A DNA stretch of 61,769 bases, from the NCBI GenBank assembly GCA_020718205.1, contig DYSN01000005.1, positions 1 to 61,769 of the forward strand. The letters are read 5' to 3'. The translations under genes were made by a program, and so were the position numbers. Numbering within the stretch: position 1 is the stretch's first letter; every line of letters begins with the position of its first letter. Below the pieces are notes generated by a model that saw only the letters and a program-made list of their open reading frames with translations, did no database searches and was not told the DNA's origin. Source of the stretch: Draconibacterium orientale (lineage in GTDB: Bacteria > Bacteroidota > Bacteroidia > Bacteroidales > UBA12170). Shown here piece by piece: positions 8,922-17,403 of this stretch.

Positions 8922-8952
8922 CAAATTTAATTGAATCTTTATAGGGAGAAAA
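8922..8952 (-). promoter_or_regulatory. Promoter of the EEP-TPR-rimO operon
   Basis: On the minus strand TAAATTTG (8922-8929) is an exact -7 box. The -33 position 19 bp upstream reads TTTT (8949-8952), one mismatch from TTTG. It lies 24 bp from the start codon and is back to back with the forward TonB receptor promoter. Confidence 0.45.
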
Positions 8953-8953
8953 C

Positions 8954-8983
8954 TTTGTGTTGTTATTAATTTATTTATTTTTG
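8954..8983 (+). promoter_or_regulatory. Promoter of TonB receptor operon
   Basis: TTTG (8954-8957), an 18-bp spacer and TATTTTTG (8976-8983) match both boxes of the Bacteroidota sigma factor consensus. The predicted transcription start would fall inside or just before the hairpin at 8984-9006. Confidence 0.65.
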
Positions 8984-9006
8984 TTGCCCCTTAAAAAAAG
9001 GGGCAA
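8984..9006 (+). promoter_or_regulatory. Perfect 7-bp hairpin in the 5' leader of the TonB receptor gene
   Basis: TTGCCCC (8984-8990) and GGGGCAA (9000-9006) pair perfectly across a nine-base A-rich loop, directly after the -7 box and 18 bp before the start codon. No U-tract follows, so it is not a normal terminator in this direction. It may stabilise the mRNA 5' end or limit ribosome access; the role is inferred. Confidence 0.5.
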
Positions 9007-9024
9007 TCAAAAATCAAAAAAAAT

Positions 9025-11550
9025 ATGCGAGAAATAAAATGGATTTTCTTTTTCCTCTTCATCTCCGCTTATTCCATTGCTCAAGTTACCACACCAATTG
9101 ACACTACAAAAGCAGAAATCAATAAGGATTTTGCAAATGTTACAGTGGCAACTATTAGTGAATCAGAGCTGGAAAGTGATGAAGAGTCGGCAGATATATC
9201 AGGGATTTTGCAATCATCTGATGATATCTTTGTATCAACTGCAGGCTATACTTTTGGAGATGCCAAATTCAGAATCAGAGGATTTGATTCTGAAAATTCC
9301 ATGGTAACCATGAATGGAGTTTCGCTCAACGACATGGAGTCGGGACGTGTTTATTGGTCATCCTGGGGAGGGTTAAATGACGCCCTCAGAAATACCGAAG
9401 TGCAAAATGGAATTGGTATGTCACAATATAATTATGGAGGAGTTGGTGGTGCAACCAATATGGAAGTGAGAGCATCAAGTTATTCGCCTACAGTGAAATT
9501 CACCTATTCATTCCTTAATAAAACCTATAACCAGCGATTAATGCTAACTTATGCCACAGGGCTCATGAAAAATGGGTGGGCATTCACATTCAGTGGTTCA
9601 AGGCGTTGGGCGCAAACAGGCTATGTTAAGGGTACACCCTACGATGCTTATGCCTATTTTTTCTCAGCTGAGAAGAAATTCAATAGCAAGCATTCCATTG
9701 GTTTTGTTGGATATGGCTCCCCAAGTAAAAGGGGCGGTACCACTGCCACGGTTCAGGAAGCCTATGATTTAACCGGAAATAACTATTACAACCCATATTG
9801 GGGTTATCAAAATGGTGAAGTGAGAAATTCGCGAATCAGCAATTTTCACAAACCAATGCTCATGCTCACCCATTATTGGACACCAACAGAGCAAACTAAA
9901 CTTACCACCACAGCTTCTTATATGTTTGGAAGAGGCGGTTCTACGGCCTTAAACTGGTACACAGGAAATGATCCAAGACCCGATTATTATAAAAATCTGC
10001 CCGGTTATTACGAAGATTCCGATCCTGCTTATGCAGCCTATCTTGCGAACAAATGGGAAAACGATGATGAATTTCGTCAGTTGGATTGGGATTATTTCTA
10101 TCAATCAAACTCCGATGAATTTGCCATCGTGGAAAATGCAAATGGAATTTCAGGGAACACCATTTATGGAAAAAAATCCAACTATATTATCGAAGACCGC
10201 CGCAACGACAGCAAAAAGATAAATCTTACTTCTACACTAAATACCAGAATTAACGAAGATATCACCCTGACAGGGGGAATAGACTTGAATAATTATAAAG
10301 GCGACAGATATACAGTAGTTGAAGATTTATTGGGTGGCGATTTTTATGTTGACCTCAATAAATTTGCAGAACGCGATTTTGCCGATCCAAATGCAGCTCA
10401 ATCCGATTTAAATAACCCCAACCGAATTGTCAAAGTGGGCGATATTTTTGGTTATAACTTTACAGCCAATATCAACAAATACCTGGGATGGGCTCAAATG
10501 AATTTTGAATATAAAAAATTCGATTATTATTTAGCGGCAAATGTCTCCTATGATCAGTTTTGGAGAACCGGCCATATGCGAACAGGTTTATTCCCAGAGG
10601 ATTCCTATGGTGATTCAGAAAAAAATAATTTCATGAATTATGGTGCAAAAGGGGGAGCTATTTATAAAATTACCGGTCGTCATTTTGTAAATGTTAATGC
10701 AATGTACCAAACCAGATCGCCACAATTTCGCGATTCCTATCTCTCTGATAGAACAAGAAATCAGGTGGTCGATGATTTAAAAACTGAGAAAGTCACCTCA
10801 GCTGATATTAATTATATCGTGAGATATCCAAAATTCAATGCACGTTTGTCGGCTTATTATGCTCGTTTTTCCGACCAAACCCAAAGCCGTAGCTATTATC
10901 ACGAAGATTTGCAAAGCTTCATTAACTATAATATGACTGGCTTGGCTCAACGCAATATGGGAATTGAATTTGGCGCACAGGCTGAAGTGCTAACAGGGTT
11001 AAAACTGAATTTGGTTGCCGCTTTAGGCGAATATATCTACGATAGCCGCCCAACATCCACAATAACTTTAGATAATAGTACAGCTGTTTTAAGCAATAGA
11101 ACATTGTATATAAAAAACTATTATGTGGGTGGTATGCCACAAACAGCTCTATCTGCCGGTGTTGACTATCAAACCAGCTTTTTCATGTTTCTGGGCTTTG
11201 ATGTCAATTATTTCGATGGAAACTATTTACCCATCAACCCAGATAGAAGAACAGCTGAAGCTATTTCAGGTTTATCACCATCATACCCCACATACGACGC
11301 TATTTTAGCTCAGGAAAAACTTCCAAGTGCTGTAACTTTAGATGTCAATATTGGGAAATCATGGCGCATTGATTATAAATACTATATCAATTTGAATTTC
11401 TCTGTCAATAATGTCCTGAATAATAAGTCCATTATTACAGGTGGTTATGAACAATACAGATACAGTACAGAAGATATTGAGAAATTTGCCAATAAGTACT
11501 ACTACATGTTTGGAGCTACTTATTATTTGAATGCAAGTTTCAGGTTTTAA
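9025..11550 (+). CDS. TonB-dependent outer-membrane receptor
   Basis: This 841-residue outer-membrane active transporter has a signal peptide (cleavage near SIAQ), a plug domain (about 35-160) with FRIRGFDSENSMVTMNGVSLNDMESG and NYGGVGGATNMEVRAS, and a long beta-barrel ending in the aromatic residue of YYLNASFRF. The usual N-terminal carboxypeptidase-regulatory domain is absent. The plug motif MESGRVYWSSWGGL closely parallels that of the second receptor in this window (MENGWVYWSNWDGL), so the two are paralogues. It is followed after 21 bp by a surface lipoprotein gene, an arrangement like SusC/SusD pairs. The ligand is unknown; the divergent EEP phosphatase suggests phosphate-bearing compounds. 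Confidence 0.93.
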   Translation: MREIKWIFFFLFISAYSIAQVTTPIDTTKAEINKDFANVTVATISESELESDEESADISGILQSSDDIFVSTAGYTFGDAKFRIRGFDSENSMVTMNGVSLNDMESGRVYWSSWGGLNDALRNTEVQNGIGMSQYNYGGVGGATNMEVRASSYSPTVKFTYSFLNKTYNQRLMLTYATGLMKNGWAFTFSGSRRWAQTGYVKGTPYDAYAYFFSAEKKFNSKHSIGFVGYGSPSKRGGTTATVQEAYDLTGNNYYNPYWGYQNGEVRNSRISNFHKPMLMLTHYWTPTEQTKLTTTASYMFGRGGSTALNWYTGNDPRPDYYKNLPGYYEDSDPAYAAYLANKWENDDEFRQLDWDYFYQSNSDEFAIVENANGISGNTIYGKKSNYIIEDRRNDSKKINLTSTLNTRINEDITLTGGIDLNNYKGDRYTVVEDLLGGDFYVDLNKFAERDFADPNAAQSDLNNPNRIVKVGDIFGYNFTANINKYLGWAQMNFEYKKFDYYLAANVSYDQFWRTGHMRTGLFPEDSYGDSEKNNFMNYGAKGGAIYKITGRHFVNVNAMYQTRSPQFRDSYLSDRTRNQVVDDLKTEKVTSADINYIVRYPKFNARLSAYYARFSDQTQSRSYYHEDLQSFINYNMTGLAQRNMGIEFGAQAEVLTGLKLNLVAALGEYIYDSRPTSTITLDNSTAVLSNRTLYIKNYYVGGMPQTALSAGVDYQTSFFMFLGFDVNYFDGNYLPINPDRRTAEAISGLSPSYPTYDAILAQEKLPSAVTLDVNIGKSWRIDYKYYINLNFSVNNVLNNKSIITGGYEQYRYSTEDIEKFANKYYYMFGATYYLNASFRF

Positions 11551-11571
11551 TGTTTAGAAAATTATAAAAAA

Positions 11572-13869
11572 ATGAAAAATATATTAAACAAAGTTTTGGG
11601 TATTAGTTTAGCCCTTGCCCTCTTAGTGGGAGTTAATAGTTGCGTAAAAGATGATTTTGATGTTCCACCTACTCAAAATCCTCCTATTGGCGAAGTCAAG
11701 ACAATTGGTGATTTAACAGCAATGGCTGGAACCAATGTCTTTAAATTTATCGAAGATGCTTCGGTTTATGGGGTTATTACCATGGGTGAAAAAAATGGTA
11801 ATATCTATAAAGAAGCCTATATGCAGGATGTTACAGGTGGCATTAAGCTTAGCCTTTTATCGTCCACAAGCCTTGCTGAAGGTGATTCAGTTAGAATTTA
11901 TTTAAAAGGAGCCAGATTGTATAATGACAATGACCAGGTTTTGCTTGATTCATTGGATATTACCAACAATGTAATTAGAATTGCTGCTGGAAAAAATAGA
12001 AATGCTAAAGAAGTTACTATTACCGATTTGAAAACCAATTCCTATATCGGTCAACTGATTAAACTGAACAGTGTAGAATTCGCAGCCTCCGAGCTTGGAA
12101 AAACCTGGGCTGGAGCTCAAACTCTAACCACCGAGAACAGAACTCTTTCTGATTGTGATGGCAATACCCTAATCATCAGAAGCAGTGGCTATGCTAATTT
12201 TGCAGGTGATTTACTTCCCGAAGGTAATGGCTCATTGGTAGCCATAGCAAGTAGCTACCGTGGAACTACCCAGCTTTATATCCGCAATATGGCCGAAGTT
12301 CAGCTAACTGCTGAAAGATGCACCGGCGGTGGTGGCGGTGGTATCGTTGACCCTGTTGATGCTGTGAACGAAATGTTCGATGCTGCTGCCGATTACACTG
12401 ATATCGCTGCTACTGGTTGGACAAATATTGCCAAGCAAGGCGATAGAAAATGGCAAGGCAAATTATTTAATGCTGAAAAATATGCCCAGGCTACTGGTTA
12501 TAATTCTGGTTTAGATGCCATGGAAACCTGGTTGATTACTCCGCCTGTTACCAATATTGCTACCAAAGTTCTCAGTTTCAAATCTGCCAAAGCTTATTGG
12601 GCTCATACTTCAAGTCAACCATTAACTGTACTTATTTCCACAGATTTCGTTGGCGATAACTTTGAAACCGCCACTTGGAATGAACTTACTGTTACTATGG
12701 TCAACGAGTCGAGCAGCGACCACACCTGGATTGAATCAGGTGAAGTTGACCTTTCAGGTTATAGCGGAAATGCCGCCATCGCTTTCAAATATTTAGGCAG
12801 CAATACCGAGTCAACCAGCATCAGAATCGACAATGTGGTTATTGACATTCCCGGTGGAGGCGGTGGAGTTACCCCTGTCGATGCTATAGACGAGCAGTTT
12901 AACGGTGCGGTTGACTATTCAGATATCGATATTACCGATTGGACCAATATCAGCATTGCTGGCGACCGCAAATGGCAGGGAAAAACTTTCGATGCCGAAA
13001 AATATGCCCAAGCCACAGCCTATAACTCTGGTTTAGATGAAATGGAAACATGGCTCATTACTCCTCCAATTACCAGCATTGCCACTAAGAAATTAAGCCT
13101 GAAAACTGCAAAAGCGTATTGGGCACATACATCAAGACTACCATTAACCGTTTTGGTTTCCGAAGATTTTGTGGGTGATAATTTTGAAACAGCAACCTGG
13201 ACAGAGATAAGTCTTACTCTCGCCGGTGAAAATGATGCCGATCATGCATGGATTGAATCAGGCGAAGTTGATTTATCGGCCTTTAGCGGAGATGCAGCCA
13301 TTGCCTTCAAATTTGTGGGTAGTGCAACAGAATCTACATCCTACAGATTAGACGATATCAAAGTTGGCACCGGCGGCGGCGGCGGTGGAACCAATCCGGT
13401 TTATACCGAGGAATTCGCTAGCTCTTTGGGCGCATATACTGGTATTACTGTTGTGGGTACTCAGGTATGGGAACATGCTACCTATGACGGTGGTTGTGCT
13501 AAAATGTCGGGTTATTCCGGTAGCTCTTTCGAGAACGAAGACTGGTTAATTTCGCCGGCTTACGATTTGACCGAAAGCACCAATTCAGTTTTGAATGTTC
13601 GTCAGGCAGCAGGTTATATCAACGACGACTGGAGTCAGATTAAAATTTTAATCTCGACCAACTATACAGATTCCGGCGATCCAAACAGCGCAACCTGGGT
13701 AGAAGTAACAGCTCCAAACATGCCCACAGGAACCAACTTTACTTTTGTGGATAGTGGTGATATTAACCTGAGCGATTGGGATGGCGAAACCATTTATGTA
13801 GGTTTCAAATACGTTTCTACAGCTGCAGCATCAAGCACCTGGGAAATCAGCACCGTTACAGTAAAATAG
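11572..13869 (+). CDS. Surface lipoprotein with DUF5689-like OB-fold and three choice-of-anchor-J-like modules
   Basis: This 765-residue lipoprotein has lipobox VNSC (C24). Residues about 45-250 resemble the DUF5689/OB-fold domain found in Bacteroidota extracellular nuclease-type proteins (SVYGVITMGEKNG, YMQDVTGGIKLSL). Three jelly-roll modules of the choice-of-anchor J type follow, at about bases 12355-12850, 12880-13365 and 13395-13866. They are separated by Gly5-6 linkers. Modules 1 and 2 are near duplicates (shared WQGK, EKYAQAT, NSGLD, METWLITPP, FVGDNFETATW, WIESGEVDLS); module 3 is more diverged. It probably sits on the cell surface and works with the upstream TonB receptor. Binding specificity is unknown. 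A strong terminator follows. Confidence 0.85.
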   Translation: MKNILNKVLGISLALALLVGVNSCVKDDFDVPPTQNPPIGEVKTIGDLTAMAGTNVFKFIEDASVYGVITMGEKNGNIYKEAYMQDVTGGIKLSLLSSTSLAEGDSVRIYLKGARLYNDNDQVLLDSLDITNNVIRIAAGKNRNAKEVTITDLKTNSYIGQLIKLNSVEFAASELGKTWAGAQTLTTENRTLSDCDGNTLIIRSSGYANFAGDLLPEGNGSLVAIASSYRGTTQLYIRNMAEVQLTAERCTGGGGGGIVDPVDAVNEMFDAAADYTDIAATGWTNIAKQGDRKWQGKLFNAEKYAQATGYNSGLDAMETWLITPPVTNIATKVLSFKSAKAYWAHTSSQPLTVLISTDFVGDNFETATWNELTVTMVNESSSDHTWIESGEVDLSGYSGNAAIAFKYLGSNTESTSIRIDNVVIDIPGGGGGVTPVDAIDEQFNGAVDYSDIDITDWTNISIAGDRKWQGKTFDAEKYAQATAYNSGLDEMETWLITPPITSIATKKLSLKTAKAYWAHTSRLPLTVLVSEDFVGDNFETATWTEISLTLAGENDADHAWIESGEVDLSAFSGDAAIAFKFVGSATESTSYRLDDIKVGTGGGGGGTNPVYTEEFASSLGAYTGITVVGTQVWEHATYDGGCAKMSGYSGSSFENEDWLISPAYDLTESTNSVLNVRQAAGYINDDWSQIKILISTNYTDSGDPNSATWVEVTAPNMPTGTNFTFVDSGDINLSDWDGETIYVGFKYVSTAAASSTWEISTVTVK

Positions 13870-13890
13870 TCAATTCCAGAATATTAAAAA

Positions 13891-13923
13891 CCCCCGATCT
13901 GATTTCAGGTCGGGGGTTTTTTA
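13891..13923. terminator. Bidirectional rho-independent terminator
   Basis: CCCCCGATCTG pairs with CAGGTCGGGGG (one G-U pair) around a short loop. T-runs follow on the plus strand and A-runs precede it (T-run on the minus strand). It serves both the lipoprotein gene and the convergent spermidine-synthase-like gene. Confidence 0.9.
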
Positions 13924-15402
13924 TCACAACCCCTTCAAAGCCAAAGATTCCACAGGGGCAAAATCATCGGTGAGAATGGATTGGGTTAGCGGAATGGCTC
14001 TGGTAATCCTTTTGCTCAACAGACTGTCTAAACCTAAATCTAATGAAGAAAAAATAGGTTCATGAGTCGATTTCAGAGCCAGAATAATGGTGCTTTGAAT
14101 TTGAGTCCTGTCGGTTTCCGGGCGGTCGGCAAACAGATAAACCTGCGGAAAAACCTGCATAAATGTTTTGAGCTCGGCCTGCAAGAACAGGCTCGATTTT
14201 CCCTCCACCGCCTGAATTACATTTACAATCACCAATCCGTTATCGTTGAGTATATCGTATTGTTTTTGAACAGATTCCAGTGTGGTTAACTGGTAGGGCA
14301 GACTGATGGCATCCTGAAAAGCATCGCTGAAAATAATATCGTAGCGGGTATTGCAGCGGTTCAGGTATGTTCGCGCATCGGTATGATAAATTTTTAAATC
14401 CGCATGATTCTTTAATCCAAAATACTCCATGGCAACCCTGGTCGTGGCCGAATCAATTTCTATGACATCCATCTGAGAACCAGGATAGTGGGTTAAATAG
14501 TATTGGGGGAAGCTATAGGCAGCTCCACCAAACATCAACGATTTTTTAAAGCCGGGATTAAAATGTTCTGCCAGCCTGAAAAAGTATAAATAGTTATAGG
14601 GCAGCGGGCGGTTCGAAAGGCTCATTCCGCCTGCTCTTTGAGTTCCCAACTGCATGATGAGAATGCTGTCACCACTGCGATAATCAGTAGATGGAAAGAC
14701 CTTGATGCTGTTGTAGTTGGATTCGTATTCGTAGGTGTATTCAGAAGGCATGCTTTTGGAAAAAATCAAGGTTGCAACTACGGCAAGCATAGAAATTGCC
14801 AAATAAATCCATTTTTTCTCCAGCAGAAAAATGGTTGCGGCTATTAAAGAAGTTAATATTTGCAGGCTTATAAGTATATGAGTTAAGGGGAAGTTGGGCA
14901 AGAGATAGAATCCAGCCAAAAAAGTTCCAAAAAGGCTGCCAATACTGCCCCAGGCGAAAATACTGCCCATTGTTTTTCCGGCATCGGGGATATTTGTAAG
15001 CATCAAACGGCTCATGGATGGGCTCACCATTCCAAGAAATAATCCGGCAGGTGAAAACAGTACCAATCCGGCAAAAACAGAGGATGCTTTGAGTCCTTTC
15101 ACGTGATCTACTATCCACGCTAAAAAGTCATCTTTAATCAGAATCACCCACAAAATGGCCAATGCAGAACCCAAAAGTGCTTTGCCTGCGGTTGCAATGC
15201 CGGGTTTTTTATCGATCCATTTCCCTCCCAAGTAATAGCCTAAGCTAAGACTTGCCAGAACAAACCCGATGAGCGATGTCCAAACAATAAAGCTGGTTCC
15301 AATGAAAGGTGCAAGAATGCGGGCTCCAATGATTTCGAAAATCATGATGAGAGCTCCGGCAGCGAAGGTGAGGAAGAGATAAAGGGCTCTGTTTTTGTTC
15401 AA
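13924..15402 (-). CDS. Membrane-fused spermidine synthase-like protein
   Basis: The 492-residue protein has six or more hydrophobic helices in residues 1-215 (LFLTFAAGALIMIFEIIGARILAPF, SLIGFVLASLSLGYYLGGKWID, ILWVILI, AGLVLFSPAGLFLGMVSP, then two more). A cytosolic spermidine-synthase/methyltransferase fold follows: LMFGGAAYSFP, DVIEIDSATTRVAMEYF, DARTYL and YDIIFSDAF. This architecture is common in bacteria. Polyamine aminopropyl transfer is possible but not proven, because substrate residues cannot be checked here. The start is a TTG, 7 bp after the vapC-like stop; the next ATG would cut the first helix. It ends at a shared bidirectional terminator. Confidence 0.82.
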   Translation of the reverse strand: MNKNRALYLFLTFAAGALIMIFEIIGARILAPFIGTSFIVWTSLIGFVLASLSLGYYLGGKWIDKKPGIATAGKALLGSALAILWVILIKDDFLAWIVDHVKGLKASSVFAGLVLFSPAGLFLGMVSPSMSRLMLTNIPDAGKTMGSIFAWGSIGSLFGTFLAGFYLLPNFPLTHILISLQILTSLIAATIFLLEKKWIYLAISMLAVVATLIFSKSMPSEYTYEYESNYNSIKVFPSTDYRSGDSILIMQLGTQRAGGMSLSNRPLPYNYLYFFRLAEHFNPGFKKSLMFGGAAYSFPQYYLTHYPGSQMDVIEIDSATTRVAMEYFGLKNHADLKIYHTDARTYLNRCNTRYDIIFSDAFQDAISLPYQLTTLESVQKQYDILNDNGLVIVNVIQAVEGKSSLFLQAELKTFMQVFPQVYLFADRPETDRTQIQSTIILALKSTHEPIFSSLDLGLDSLLSKRITRAIPLTQSILTDDFAPVESLALKGL

Positions 15403-15409
15403 ACGAATA

Positions 15410-15820
15410 TTATTTAAAAGGATTAATTATGGTGATTGTATCATCAATAATTTGACCATGAGTTAAGTCTTCAGAATAAAATATGCCACAGTTTTCCGAA
15501 AGTGCTGAAGAAAGCATAAGACTATCGAAACAATTAAGTTGATATTGTATGGAAATATTTATAGCCCTTGATATCACTGATGTATCAATAATAGAAATGC
15601 TAAAATTTCGTATAAAGTTTTGAATCAGAACTTCGGTTTCTTTTTTAGATTTTATTTTGAGCTTTTGAGAAATTACATTAAAAAACTCATTAAGAGCCCG
15701 GGTGTTTATAATGATGTTTTGAATATTGGATTCAACAAACTTTTTAGCAATTTTTGTTTTGCTATTATCAACATATAGATAAACCCAAATATTGGTATCA
15801 ATGAAAACCTTATCTCTCAT
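15410..15820 (-). CDS. PIN-domain ribonuclease toxin, VapC-like
   Basis: This 136-residue PIN-domain protein has the four expected acidic positions: D8 (IDTNIW), E45 (NEFFNV), D99 (CFDSLMLSSAL) and D118 (YSEDLTHGQ). PIN toxins cleave RNA, often tRNA or rRNA, when the antitoxin is lost. Its start overlaps the upstream antitoxin-like gene by 11 bp, typical of a type II toxin-antitoxin pair. The downstream membrane spermidine-synthase-like gene follows after only 7 bp, an unusual operon partner. The active-site set looks complete, so the protein is probably functional. Confidence 0.85.
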   Translation of the reverse strand: MRDKVFIDTNIWVYLYVDNSKTKIAKKFVESNIQNIIINTRALNEFFNVISQKLKIKSKKETEVLIQNFIRNFSISIIDTSVISRAINISIQYQLNCFDSLMLSSALSENCGIFYSEDLTHGQIIDDTITIINPFK

Positions 15821-16022
15821 TGGCTAATTCTCTATCGAACTTGTAACCTTCTGGCAGGTCAAATTTATTTTCGTTGACAGTAGAAAAAAAATCTTTCATC
15901 TTGTATTTTTTTTCCTTCTCTTTCTCATGTTTGGCCAACAAATATTGGTAATAGTTTATTAGTTCCGGTTGTAGCACTCGTGGAAGTAGTTCCAGATTTA
16001 TTTGTAATTTCTCAGAGTTCAT
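15810..16022 (-). CDS. VapB-type antitoxin, DUF2281-like
   Basis: This 70-residue protein lies directly upstream of the PIN gene and overlaps it by 11 bp. It has an N-terminal segment resembling DUF2281 antitoxins (LQINLELLPRVLQPELINYYQYLL), a basic central stretch (EKEKEKKYKMK) and a C-terminal FDLPEGYKFDRELANER that probably wraps the toxin. No clear AbrB or ribbon-helix-helix DNA-binding domain is seen. The ATG at 16022 was chosen over a TTG two codons upstream. The family assignment comes mainly from length, position and the C-terminal pattern. Confidence 0.7.
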   Translation of the reverse strand: MNSEKLQINLELLPRVLQPELINYYQYLLAKHEKEKEKKYKMKDFFSTVNENKFDLPEGYKFDRELANER

Positions 16023-16037
16023 GACCAAAGTTTATTG

Positions 16038-16069
16038 CAAATTTATAATTTTTCAAACAGGAAGTCAAT
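16038..16069 (-). promoter_or_regulatory. Promoter of the VapBC-like operon
   Basis: The minus strand has an exact -7 box TAAATTTG (16038-16045). ATTG (16066-16069), one mismatch from TTTG, lies 20 bp upstream. The start codon is 15 bp downstream, leaving a very short leader. Confidence 0.45.
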
Positions 16070-16079
16070 TGCCTGACTA

Positions 16080-16790
16080 CTAAAATTTTAAATAGAAATC
16101 CTTAGTCAGGCTTTTGTATTCTGGGGAATACTCATTGTTTTCATTCCGAATACAGAGCTCAGAAATTGTTGGAATAGCTGTTTCCAACACAAATTCAAGT
16201 ACTACTCTGTTGGCGATTTTCGCTGGGTTGGGTTTTATTTCCACACGTTTTTTTAAATAGAAACCTACTTCTCCGGCTTTGATTTCAAATTCATTTCCTT
16301 CGGCTGTAGGAAGGATAACAGATAAACGACCTGTTGGCTGTAAAAGCTTTTTAGCGGCAAGCAGCAAATCTGTGTGAGAAAGGGAATCGTTGTGGCGTGC
16401 TAAATTGCGATGGCTGACGGGCGATTTTAGTGAACTGATAAAGAATGGAGGATTGCTAATAATCAGATCAAATTTTAAAAGCGACTCATCGGCCAATTGT
16501 TGTGACGAAATCTTTTTCGCTGCAAGTCTTTGTTTCCATTCCGATAGAGCAAAGTTCTCGTCGGCTTGAATTACAGAAGCTTTGTGAATATCAATGGCTA
16601 AGATAGCGGCATTCGAAAGCTGTGCTGCCATCAACGAAACGATACCACTACCACAGCCCACATCCAAAATATTATTAACATCGGCATAATCGGTTAGGCA
16701 GGCTAATAAAACCGCATCGGTTCCCACCTTCATAGTACTTTTATCGTGGTAAACCCGGAATTTTTTAAACTGAAACCAGGGATTACTCAT
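16080..16790 (-). CDS. trmN6: tRNA1(Val) adenine-37 N6-methyltransferase-like
   Basis: This 236-residue class I SAM methyltransferase is of the YfiC/TrmN6 type, which methylates N6 of A37 in tRNA1(Val). It begins with FQFKKFRVYHDKSTMKVGTD, typical of the family. The SAM motif is DVGCGSG (43-49), then AIDIHKASVIQADENF, and the adenine-N6 catalytic motif NPPFF (113-117). The ATG at 16790 gives an 8-bp overlap with the rimM stop, indicating translational coupling; longer in-frame starts lie inside rimM. The product therefore comes with ribosome-maturation genes. Confidence 0.88.
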   Translation of the reverse strand: MSNPWFQFKKFRVYHDKSTMKVGTDAVLLACLTDYADVNNILDVGCGSGIVSLMAAQLSNAAILAIDIHKASVIQADENFALSEWKQRLAAKKISSQQLADESLLKFDLIISNPPFFISSLKSPVSHRNLARHNDSLSHTDLLLAAKKLLQPTGRLSVILPTAEGNEFEIKAGEVGFYLKKRVEIKPNPAKIANRVVLEFVLETAIPTISELCIRNENNEYSPEYKSLTKDFYLKF

Positions 16791-17331
16791 CATTTTTATG
16801 TTCTTCGAGATACACATCAAGAAGACCCTCGGGAAGCTTTATTAGAATGGTTTTTTGAGCGCGGTCTACTTCTTTAATGATTTCATTATTAGCGGGAATC
16901 AGAACTTCGCGATTTTTATATCTGATGCTGAAAAGAGCTTGTTGAGGGTAATCCAGAATTTCGGTTATGGGTGCCAGTTCGCCAACCTGCTCGTCAACGA
17001 GCATAAATCCTGTGACTTCATGAAAATAGAATTTATTTCCTTCGAGTTTAGGAAGAGTTGAAAGCGGCAGATGGAGCGTTGAGTTCACAAGCTTGGTTGC
17101 AGTTTCCACATCATCAACATCTTCAAAGAAGACAACAGCTGTTTTTTTGGAAGTGTGGAGCTGAATTTTATCGATAAAATAGGGGATAAAATTGCCCCTA
17201 AAATCCACAAACACAGCATCCAGTTCTTCATATTCACCCGGATCGTCCACGTCGAGGTAAATACTTAATCCACCATCATTTCCAAATGTTTTGGTAATTT
17301 TCCCTAAGTAATAGCATTCTTCACGAGTCAT
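16783..17331 (-). CDS. rimM: 16S rRNA processing protein RimM
   Basis: This 182-residue ribosome maturation factor binds S19 and helps assemble the 30S head. The N-terminal RimM domain (YYLGKITKTFGNDGGLSIYLDV) and C-terminal PRC-barrel (FYFHEVTGFMLVD, EVLIPANNEIIKEVD) are both present. The acidic end LLDVYLEE is typical. The gene lies 72 bp downstream of rpsP with an intervening hairpin terminator, and overlaps trmN6 by 8 bp. trmD, the usual next gene in many bacteria, is absent here. Confidence 0.95.
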   Translation of the reverse strand: MTREECYYLGKITKTFGNDGGLSIYLDVDDPGEYEELDAVFVDFRGNFIPYFIDKIQLHTSKKTAVVFFEDVDDVETATKLVNSTLHLPLSTLPKLEGNKFYFHEVTGFMLVDEQVGELAPITEILDYPQQALFSIRYKNREVLIPANNEIIKEVDRAQKTILIKLPEGLLDVYLEEHKNDE

Positions 17332-17349
17332 ATAAACGAAATTTTTGTA

Positions 17350-17384
17350 AAAATAAAAAAACCGCCTTGAATCTCAGGGCGGTT
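17350..17384 (-). terminator. Terminator or attenuator between rpsP and rimM
   Basis: On the minus strand AACCGCC(C)TGA pairs with TCA(A)GGCGGTT, followed by a long T-run (17350-17360). It sits 20 bp past the rpsP stop and before rimM, for which no clear promoter is visible. It probably reduces rimM-trmN6 expression relative to rpsP rather than separating them fully. Confidence 0.8.
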
Positions 17385-17403
17385 ATGAAAGAAAATTCTT
17401 TTT

